NCBI GenBank assembly: GCA_003152975.1
Contig: PMBP01000434.1
Span: 1 to 7,104 of the forward strand
Length of the DNA: 7,104 bases
Reading direction: 5' to 3'
From: Phycisphaerales bacterium
GTDB lineage: Bacteria > Planctomycetota > Phycisphaerae > Sedimentisphaerales > Anaerohalosphaeraceae
Shown: piece by piece, positions 1 through 5,843 of the stretch
How the letters are laid out: each line of letters opens with the position of its first letter
Position numbering within the stretch: the stretch's first letter is position 1
The notes under the pieces: model-generated
The model's input: the letters and a program-made list of their open reading frames with translations, nothing else
What the model was told of the DNA's origin: nothing
Database searches by the model: none
Position numbers and translations under genes: made by a program

Positions 1-2193
1 GCGCGGTTCATCAAGCTGCCGCCGGTTGAAAAGAAGCGCATTCCTCAGATCGTTCAATTCGAGGCGGTGCAGCAGATTCCGTTCGACATCAACGAGGTCG
101 AGTGGGATTGGCAGTTGACGGACAATCCGGATAGTCCGGATGCGGAAGTCGGGATTTTCGCGGTGAAGAACGAGTTGATCGCGGAGATCATGTCGCATTT
201 TGCGCGGGAGCGGCTGGGGGTGTCGCTGGTGCAGTTGTCTCCAATGGCGATGTATAATTACGCCATGTATGACCGCAAGGAGATCTCGTCGGGCGACAAG
301 GCGACGGTGATCCTGGACATGGGCACCGACAGTACGACGCTGGTGGTGTGCAACAAAAACAGCGTCTGGCAGCGGAGCATCCGGATCGGGGGCAACACCT
401 TTACCGAAGCGATCGCCGAGGCGTTCAAGCTGGATTTCGACAAGGCCGAAAAGCTCAAACGCACGGCGATGATGAGCAAGTACATGCGGCAGATCTTCAC
501 GGCGATGCGGCCGGTGTATTCGGATCTGGGCAGCGAGGTGCAGCGGAGTCTGGGCTTTTACAGCAGCAGCGGCCCGGGTCGCGAGAAGGGCTTTTCAAAG
601 GTCGTGGGCATGGGCGGCGGCATGAAGCTGCAGGGCGTAACCAAGTACCTGCAGCAGACGCTGAATGTCCCGGTGACGCGGCCGGAGTCGTTTGAGCGGC
701 TGCCGCTGGCGTCGGATGCGTCGATGGCCAAATTCCACGAGAATGTCGGGGATTTCGGAATCGTGTATGGGCTAGGCGTGCAGGCGCTGGCCGAGACGAA
801 GATCGGCGTGAACCTGCTGCCGCGCAAGATGGCCCGCGCGATGACCTGGGCCCGCAAGGCCAAGTACTTCACCGCGGCGGCGTGCCTGCTGCTGGCGGTG
901 TCGGTGCTGAGTCTGGTGAATGTCCAGATGGCCAAGGCCCGGTACAACAGCAGCGCCAACCGCGACAAGCGGGCGCAGTTCGCCCGAGTGGAACAGCAGG
1001 CCAAGAAGGCGCAGGCCGATTTGGCCGTAGTCGTCGGAACCGAACCCGGGTTCAAGGCGACGATCGACAAAGAGACGGCGCTGTTCCAGTACCGGGAGGT
1101 GATCCCTCGGCTCAATCAGGTGATCCTGGCGTGCCTTCCGAACGCGACGACCAACGCGGCGCAAGCGGGATTGTACGAGGCGTTTGATCGGGGGGATGCG
1201 GCGGCGGTATCGCAGATCCCGCGGGCGGAGCGCAAGCAGTTGTTCCTGACGCGGCTGACGATCAGTTTCGCCGAGAGTCTGGACAAGGCGCAATTTGCCC
1301 AGGCCGGCACCCGCCGGACGATCACGACGACGGTGGGGATGGAGGGGATGGGTGGGATGGACCGGAACTCTTCGATCATGGGCCGTGGCCGGATGATGGG
1401 CCGGGAAGAGAGTACGATGAGGGATCGGAGGATGATGGCTCCCATGGACGCCTCGCCCGGCGGAACGGGCGCGACGGCCACCCCGGATGCGGTCGGATTT
1501 GTCGTATTAATCGAGGGTTATACACCTTATCAGAACTTCGACGAGCTGTTGGACCCGACGGGTGTGAAGGCCGATCCGTCTCGGTGGGGATTGGTGACAC
1601 GGCTGGAGAACCTGTCGAAGGTGTTCCCGGGAACGGATTTTGAACTGTTCCAGAAGGGGAACATCAAGCACTTCAAACTGGAGACCGGGGCCGTGGATCT
1701 GGGTAATTCGGCGACCCCGCTGGGGATTGGTCTTCTGCAAGAGATCGTCCGGGTGACCGCGGAACAACAGGCCGTGATTCTGGGGACCGACCGCCCGGGA
1801 CTTTCCCGGACTTCCCAGGGAATGCAGACGGGTCCGGATCGCGTATTTACCGAAAAAGTTCTGCTGGACCCCATGACGCGGGAGGAGATCAGTAAGTCTT
1901 TTTCGCTTATCCTGCCGCCGGACCTGGATACGAACCCGGCCTTGACGGAAAAGGATCTGGGCAAGGTAAAGGTGACCAGTTTCGGGGATTCGCAATACAT
2001 TGTGCGAGATCATTGGTTCAAGGTGAATTTCAAACTGACATGGAAGGGGGCCCCGAAGTCGGCGGCCCCGGTGGTTCCGACGCTTGATGACGGATCGGGC
2101 TATAGTTCGTCTCCGGCTGCGCCGGCCCCGAAAGCGGCGAAACCGGCGAAACCGTCCAAACTCAAGAGCAAGCGGAATACCCCGGATATCTGA
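1..2193 (+). CDS. pilM: PilM-PilN-like fusion protein, type IV pilus assembly ATPase with membrane anchor (5' end outside window)
   Basis: The reading frame is open from base 1, and the PilM-typical pattern LPPVEKK...EA.QQIPFD lies before any convincing start, so the true start is upstream of the window; the visible part is 730 residues. Residues 1 to about 270 are the actin-like PilM domain, with a phosphate-binding motif LDMGTDSTTL (105-114) and a glycine-rich nucleotide motif VVGMGGGMKLQG (201-212). NLLP follows at 271-274, then a basic stretch and a hydrophobic helix (about 289-311), a short coiled-coil-like stretch (311-342), a Met/Gly/Arg-rich linker (445-482), a further globular part (about 500-680) and an Ala/Pro/Lys tail. 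PilM is normally a soluble cytoplasmic protein of about 350 residues that binds the N-terminal INLLP peptide of PilN. Here both seem to sit in one chain, with the C-terminal half in the periplasm. The PilM assignment is firm; PilN homology beyond the motif and helix is inference. It is first of three co-directional genes and the stop lies 52 bp before the next. Confidence 0.88.
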   Translation, partial: ARFIKLPPVEKKRIPQIVQFEAVQQIPFDINEVEWDWQLTDNPDSPDAEVGIFAVKNELIAEIMSHFARERLGVSLVQLSPMAMYNYAMYDRKEISSGDKATVILDMGTDSTTLVVCNKNSVWQRSIRIGGNTFTEAIAEAFKLDFDKAEKLKRTAMMSKYMRQIFTAMRPVYSDLGSEVQRSLGFYSSSGPGREKGFSKVVGMGGGMKLQGVTKYLQQTLNVPVTRPESFERLPLASDASMAKFHENVGDFGIVYGLGVQALAETKIGVNLLPRKMARAMTWARKAKYFTAAACLLLAVSVLSLVNVQMAKARYNSSANRDKRAQFARVEQQAKKAQADLAVVVGTEPGFKATIDKETALFQYREVIPRLNQVILACLPNATTNAAQAGLYEAFDRGDAAAVSQIPRAERKQLFLTRLTISFAESLDKAQFAQAGTRRTITTTVGMEGMGGMDRNSSIMGRGRMMGREESTMRDRRMMAPMDASPGGTGATATPDAVGFVVLIEGYTPYQNFDELLDPTGVKADPSRWGLVTRLENLSKVFPGTDFELFQKGNIKHFKLETGAVDLGNSATPLGIGLLQEIVRVTAEQQAVILGTDRPGLSRTSQGMQTGPDRVFTEKVLLDPMTREEISKSFSLILPPDLDTNPALTEKDLGKVKVTSFGDSQYIVRDHWFKVNFKLTWKGAPKSAAPVVPTLDDGSGYSSSPAAPAPKAAKPAKPSKLKSKRNTPDI
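1335..1356 (+). other. G-quadruplex-consensus motif in the Met/Gly linker of the PilM-PilN gene
   Basis: Four G-runs (1335-1338, 1344-1347, 1350-1352, 1354-1356) are separated by loops of 5, 2 and 1 bases on the coding strand, which fits the G3+ N1-7 rule. The run is made by alternating glycine GGG and ATG/GAG codons, so it may be only a by-product of the Met/Gly-rich protein sequence. Folding in the mRNA is untested. Confidence 0.4.
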
Positions 2194-2231
2194 TCGCCGG
2201 CAGACCGACGAATCGAATCGGGTCACGAACG

Positions 2232-2237
2232 AAAGGA
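2232..2237 (+). promoter_or_regulatory. Shine-Dalgarno that fixes the start of the second pilus gene
   Basis: AAAGGA lies 8 bases before the ATG at 2246. The same frame is open back to an ATG at 2084, but that start lies inside the preceding gene, has no comparable purine box, and would add 54 Arg-rich residues before an otherwise typical N-terminal membrane anchor. The site therefore supports 2246 as the start. Confidence 0.7.
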
Positions 2238-2245
2238 ACGCTCGG

Positions 2246-3613
2246 ATGAAACTGGATCTGAAGATCAATTTTCGGTTCAGCTTGTCGTCGCTTCGCAAAT
2301 ACTCCATCCTGCTGATCCCGATCGGGATTCTGGTTGGGACGGCGGTGGTGTTCGGATTGGTGGTGCTGTCGGGCCGATCTCTGAAGGCGCAGATCCAAAA
2401 CCAGAGCGTCGCCATCGGCCGGCGGATCGATACGATGGCGCCTCAAACGCCGTCGGCCAAACAGCCCGATCAGACCAAGGCGGCGATGGACCGACTGGCC
2501 GAACAGGTGGGACAGGTGGAGCAACTGGCCAAGCAGGATTCCCAGCGGTCGCTGCTGAGTTACAAGATTTTCCCCAAGCCCAAGGAGACCTCGCAGCAGA
2601 TTTACTCGGAGTTCGGCGAGGCGTTTCGCCAGGGCATCGAAGGGTTGATCCGTGAGGTGCGGGGTCTGGACGCCCCTTCGGAAAACGAGGTGAGCAAGGA
2701 ACTGGGCCCGGATCCGTCGCGGGTCCTTCGCCTCACGGGCGGCGGCGTACGGGACAAGACCACGCAGAATCTGATCGACGCGGTGTGCGCCAAGCGCGCG
2801 GGGGAACTGGGGATTTACGCCAACCCGAAGTTGTTTGTGTGGTACGGGTATTGGGAGAAATATAAATTCGAAGGCGAAGATCGGGCGGTCCGGGACTGCT
2901 GGAACAGCCAGGTGGCCTTCTGGGTTTACGAGGACATTTTTGCGACGATCCGGGCCCTGAATGGGACCAGCGCCAGCGTGTTTTCGTCGCCGGTCAAACG
3001 GCTGGTGGGGATCCGGTTTTCCGGCCCTGTGGAGTACCAGAAGAACAGCCAGGCGTCGGCGGGATATGGCTATTCCGGATATGAAAGCGGCCGGGATGAT
3101 CCGAGCTACGCGATAGATCCGAGCAAGGCCCTGGCGGCGGCGGGCGGCGTCAGTTCGATGTACATGATGGGCGATGGGACCGGCTTCCAATCGTGGACTC
3201 AACGGTACTGCAGCCCGCAGATCGACGCGCTCCATTTCTACCTGGGGGTGGTGGTCGATCACCGTTCGGTGATGTCGTTTATGCGGGAGTTGTGCAGCGA
3301 AAAGACGCACAAGTTCCGGACGGGCTTTACGGCCACGGGCAAGGAAATGGAGTACAAGCACAACTCGATCTCGGTTCTGGGCAGTTCGATCGACCCGGTG
3401 GAAACGACCAACGAGGAACACCAGTTGTACCGGTATGGCCCCAATGCGGTGGTGACGCTGATGCTGGATTGCGAGTACCTGTTTCACCGGGAGGGATACG
3501 ATGCGATCCAGCCGGATTCGGTCAAAAAGGAACTGGGGATTGCGACGACGCCGGCCGGCGGAACGGGAGCGAGTTCGACACCGGCCCCGACGCCGATGGT
3601 CCCAAGGAGATAA
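2246..3613 (+). CDS. Single-pass membrane protein in the PilO position of the pilus operon
   Basis: This is a 455-residue protein. The N-terminus is basic (MKLDLKINFR), followed by one transmembrane helix at about 20-42 and a polar, Gln-rich coiled-coil-like stretch at about 45-100. That layout of short cytoplasmic tail, anchor, coiled coil and periplasmic domain is that of PilO/GspM-type proteins. The rest (about 105-430) is globular. Residues 328-352 (HFYLGVVVDHRSV...ELC) and 395-430 (YRYGPNAVVTLMLDCEYLF...KKELGI) look like the small alpha/beta repeats of a PilO-like domain, but this is judged by eye. The chain is about twice the length of proteobacterial PilO (about 200 residues) and has five cysteines (181, 218, 322, 350, 409). 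It ends in a Thr/Pro/Ala tail. It follows the PilM-PilN gene by 52 bp and precedes the third gene by 52 bp. The most likely role is a periplasmic arm of the alignment complex; an Amuc_1100-like pilus-associated protein is an alternative of the same general kind. Exact family not recognised. Confidence 0.72.
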   Translation: MKLDLKINFRFSLSSLRKYSILLIPIGILVGTAVVFGLVVLSGRSLKAQIQNQSVAIGRRIDTMAPQTPSAKQPDQTKAAMDRLAEQVGQVEQLAKQDSQRSLLSYKIFPKPKETSQQIYSEFGEAFRQGIEGLIREVRGLDAPSENEVSKELGPDPSRVLRLTGGGVRDKTTQNLIDAVCAKRAGELGIYANPKLFVWYGYWEKYKFEGEDRAVRDCWNSQVAFWVYEDIFATIRALNGTSASVFSSPVKRLVGIRFSGPVEYQKNSQASAGYGYSGYESGRDDPSYAIDPSKALAAAGGVSSMYMMGDGTGFQSWTQRYCSPQIDALHFYLGVVVDHRSVMSFMRELCSEKTHKFRTGFTATGKEMEYKHNSISVLGSSIDPVETTNEEHQLYRYGPNAVVTLMLDCEYLFHREGYDAIQPDSVKKELGIATTPAGGTGASSTPAPTPMVPRR

Positions 3614-3650
3614 GATTGTCCGCTTTTGAGAACGACCCGAGTATCGACAC

Positions 3651-3657
3651 GAGAGGA
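3651..3657 (+). promoter_or_regulatory. Shine-Dalgarno of the third pilus gene
   Basis: GAGAGGA ends 8 bases before the ATG at 3666, the same spacing as for the second gene. It lies in the 52-bp gap after the preceding stop. No hairpin or promoter-like pair stands out in this gap, which supports a shared transcript. Confidence 0.6.
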
Positions 3658-3665
3658 TTTCGATC

Positions 3666-5753
3666 ATGAAATCGAAAAAAGGGATATCGATCGAGCAGCA
3701 TGTGGACAAGATCGTGATAGGGATCAGCGCGCTGATCAGTCTGTGGTTTCTGTGGGCGTTTGTGCTGAGCAATCCCTATGGCGCGGAGATCAAGCCGGGC
3801 CGGGGGAAGGTTCCTCCGGGCCGGATCGATTCGGATATCGAGCCGTTGGCGCAGCGGCTTCAGGAGCAGTTGGATTCTCCGGCCCAGCCGGTGCAGATAT
3901 CGGCCCAGGGGGCGGAGGCCTATCGCAAGACCTTTGTCGATCCGCTGCAATCGGTGCCGTTTTTCACCATCCCGCTGCCGGGGTCCGGCGTTGCCTCGGC
4001 GGAGGACCGGCGTTCGTACCATCTTCCGGAGATTCCGGACATCACGGGTGTGGCGGCGGACGCCATTCGGACGGTGGTGTACCGGCCGATCGAGGAAGTG
4101 GATCGGGATCTGACTTATGCGCAGGTGCAGACGGAATTGGGGGATCTGGACCTGGTGACGGTGCAGGGCAGCGTGGATATCCCCAAGCTGGTGGGTGCCT
4201 TCCGGGCCAGTTTCGCGCATCCTCGGTTGCGGGCGGACTGGATCGACGAGCGGCTGGCGGCGCCGGTGTTTGCGGCGGTGGGACTGGAGCGGCGGGTCCA
4301 GAACCCGGACGGAAGCTGGTCGGAGTGGAGTCGTGTGGGTCCGACGAAGGTCAATTCCTTCAAGAACCTGATGCAGATTCCGGACACGACAAAGGAGTTG
4401 GACCTGAGTCTGTCGGTCAAGATGGACTTGCTTCGGCCGCTGGAGATTCAAAAGGCGATGCTGCAGCCGACGCCGTATGATATTGCCTCACCGAAGGAGC
4501 GATGGCTGGCGCCGTCGTACCACCTGGAATACCGCAAGCTTCGGACGAAGGAAGAGGACCTGGTCAGCCGGGAGGAGCGGGACAAGAAGCTACAAGAACA
4601 GGAGCGGGAGCGGGACCAGCAGAAGCCCGGGCGTACGACGACGGATACGACCCGGAACCGGCCGACTCCACCCCGGCAACCGGGGGTGACCGGGCGGGAC
4701 ACGCGGCAGCCGGGGGCAATCGGTCGGGAGACCCGGCAGCCGACGAACACTCCGGGGGGGCGCCGCCCCGGCAATTCGCGGACCCAGGAAGAAGAGACCT
4801 ATGGCATGGGCGGGGACATGGGCCGTACGACGACGGGACCGCGAGCCAAGCCGGAACGGACGAGCGAGGATGTCGTGCGGGATTTTGAAAAGAAACGGCT
4901 GGGAGAACGGTTCGACTGGTCCAAGCTGACCGAGCCGACGATGTTTTGGTCGCACGACGATTCGCTGCCGGGACCGGGAATCTACCAGTACCGTATCCGG
5001 ATTGGGGTGTTCAACCCGATCGCGGGCAAGGACTGGGTGGCCGCCGACCAGAAGGACCTCAAGGATCAGGTGATCCTGTGGAGCCCGTATTCGGGGGCGA
5101 CGGCCCCGATCCGCATCGACCCGATGTACTATTTCTTCCCGCAGAAGTACCTGGCCGAGCAGGACACCCTGGAGGTCAAGGTGGCCAAGTTCCATCTTGG
5201 GCAGTGGCGCAGCGAGCCGTTTCAGGTTCGGCGCGGGGAGATGATCGGGTCGCTGGTGGACATCAAGGACAAGACCCTGGATGACATCGATCCACAGATG
5301 CGGGGCATGACGCGGGAAGAGATGGCCTACCGGCGGGGCGGGATGATGTCCGATCCGCTGCAGTCGCTTCCGCGGGCGATCGATTTTTCGACGGGCGCGA
5401 CGATGGTGGACATCGCGCCGGCGGTGCAGTGGGGGGGCGCCCAGTTGGTGCGGCAGGACTACCAGGAGATGCTGTACAGCGACGGCGGGGGCGATTTGAA
5501 TCGTCTGGCGCTGGGCGAGTCGTTCTGGCCGTCGGAATTCCGTGAAAAGTATAACCAGATTAAGAAAGTTGAGAAGGATGCGCCGCTGCAGTTTGTCGGG
5601 CGTGGCCAGAGCGGGTCGAGCCCGTTGCGAAACCCCATGATAATGCGGGATCGGATGGGGGGACCGGGTGTGGGGCCGCCGATGGGACGGGACCGGATGG
5701 GGGGAACGGGCGGAGCGCCGACGGGGATGGAGGAACTGCGGGGCCGGCGATAG
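3666..5753 (+). CDS. Large single-pass periplasmic protein in the PilP position, unrecognised family
   Basis: This is a 695-residue protein. The N-terminus is short and basic (MKSKKG), with one transmembrane helix at about 14-35 and no lipobox cysteine, so it is probably anchored in the inner membrane with the bulk outside. Residues 198-256 contain the pattern VFAAVGLERR...DGSWSEW, and 427-522 contain FWSHDD...GIYQYRIRIGVFNP...; both resemble edge strands of fibronectin-III-like beta sandwiches. Between them lies a highly charged helix-like stretch (285-318) and a Pro/Gly/Arg/Thr-rich disordered linker (319-400) with a 10-residue tandem repeat. Residues 523-640 follow, and the C-terminus (655-695) is Met/Gly/Arg/Pro-rich with repeated MRDRMGG-like units. 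In the canonical order pilM-N-O-P, PilP is a small lipoprotein; this protein has that position but not that architecture. A structural role linking the inner-membrane platform to the cell envelope or secretin is inferred from context only. It is the last gene before a strong terminator. Confidence 0.7.
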   Translation: MKSKKGISIEQHVDKIVIGISALISLWFLWAFVLSNPYGAEIKPGRGKVPPGRIDSDIEPLAQRLQEQLDSPAQPVQISAQGAEAYRKTFVDPLQSVPFFTIPLPGSGVASAEDRRSYHLPEIPDITGVAADAIRTVVYRPIEEVDRDLTYAQVQTELGDLDLVTVQGSVDIPKLVGAFRASFAHPRLRADWIDERLAAPVFAAVGLERRVQNPDGSWSEWSRVGPTKVNSFKNLMQIPDTTKELDLSLSVKMDLLRPLEIQKAMLQPTPYDIASPKERWLAPSYHLEYRKLRTKEEDLVSREERDKKLQEQERERDQQKPGRTTTDTTRNRPTPPRQPGVTGRDTRQPGAIGRETRQPTNTPGGRRPGNSRTQEEETYGMGGDMGRTTTGPRAKPERTSEDVVRDFEKKRLGERFDWSKLTEPTMFWSHDDSLPGPGIYQYRIRIGVFNPIAGKDWVAADQKDLKDQVILWSPYSGATAPIRIDPMYYFFPQKYLAEQDTLEVKVAKFHLGQWRSEPFQVRRGEMIGSLVDIKDKTLDDIDPQMRGMTREEMAYRRGGMMSDPLQSLPRAIDFSTGATMVDIAPAVQWGGAQLVRQDYQEMLYSDGGGDLNRLALGESFWPSEFREKYNQIKKVEKDAPLQFVGRGQSGSSPLRNPMIMRDRMGGPGVGPPMGRDRMGGTGGAPTGMEELRGRR
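4674..4742 (+). repeat. In-frame 30-bp tandem repeat in the disordered linker of the third pilus gene
   Basis: Two 30-bp units (4674-4703 and 4704-4733) match at 23 of 30 positions and are followed by a 9-bp partial copy. They encode RQPGVTGRDT and RQPGAIGRET, then RQP. Most differences are synonymous or conservative, which suggests an old duplication kept in frame rather than a fresh slip. Confidence 0.75.
5684..5710 (+). other. G-quadruplex-consensus motif near the 3' end of the third pilus gene
   Basis: G-runs at 5684-5686, 5689-5691, 5699-5704 and 5708-5710 have loops of 2, 7 and 3 bases. More G-runs lie just upstream (5656-5675). It encodes the Met/Gly/Arg-rich C-terminus and sits about 100 bases before the terminator hairpin. 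Folding is not shown. Confidence 0.35.
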
Positions 5754-5758
5754 ATAAA

Positions 5759-5786
5759 ATCAAATATCAAAAACCAAAAATCAAAG
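5759..5786. repeat. AT-rich heptamer tandem repeat (ATCAAAN) downstream of the pilus operon
   Basis: Four consecutive 7-bp units read ATCAAAT, ATCAAAA, ACCAAAA and ATCAAAG, with degenerate relatives on both sides (5752-5758 and 5787-5793). It begins a few bases after the pilus operon stop codon and contrasts sharply with the GC-rich genes around it. The part from 5776 to 5798 can also form a 7-bp inverted repeat (AAAAATC/GATTTTT, 9-base loop). No function is assigned; it could be a dispersed intergenic repeat. Confidence 0.6.
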
Positions 5787-5810
5787 ATAAGGATTTTTAT
5801 ACTACTTTTT

Positions 5811-5843
5811 ACGAGGAACCGAGAGGGTTCCTCGTTTTATTTT
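5811..5843 (+). terminator. Rho-independent terminator of the pilus operon
   Basis: A perfect 10-bp inverted repeat, ACGAGGAACC and GGTTCCTCGT, encloses a 5-base loop (GAGAG) at 5811-5835 and is followed by TTTATTTT. The T-tract is on the plus strand, so it ends the pilus transcript 58 bases after its last stop codon. Read on the minus strand the hairpin is followed by AAAAA instead, so it is not a standard two-way terminator. Its T-tract overlaps the stop codon of the facing aldo/keto reductase gene at 5837-5839. Confidence 0.88.

Noticed and set aside
67..69. GTG at 67 as the start of the PilM-type gene
   Set aside because: The frame is open to base 1 and the upstream residues (RFIKLPPVEKKRIPQIV) belong to the conserved PilM pattern, so the gene starts outside the window.
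2084..2245. Upstream in-frame extension of the second pilus gene starting at ATG 2084
   Set aside because: It overlaps the preceding gene by 110 bases, adds an Arg-rich segment out of keeping with the rest, and the ATG at 2246 has a well-placed Shine-Dalgarno and a classic basic N-terminus before the membrane helix.
1507..2415. 302-codon minus-strand open frame opposite the end of the PilM-PilN gene
   Set aside because: Runs across two real genes on the plus strand and has basic low-complexity sequence (for example RRFRRFRGRRSRRR); not credible as a protein.
2194..3665. Both intergenic gaps in the pilus operon are exactly 52 bp
   Set aside because: Beyond the shared Shine-Dalgarno spacing the two gaps show no convincing alignment; equal length is most likely chance.
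2162..3772. Long open frame on the minus strand (536 codons) antisense to the second pilus gene
   Set aside because: It is very rich in Arg, His and Leu without recognisable motifs, spans a gene junction on the other strand, and has the look of a shadow frame caused by high GC content at the third codon position.
3522..4451. 309-codon minus-strand open frame across the start of the third pilus gene
   Set aside because: Arg/Pro/His-rich composition, no domain pattern, fully opposite to a convincing gene; a codon-bias shadow.
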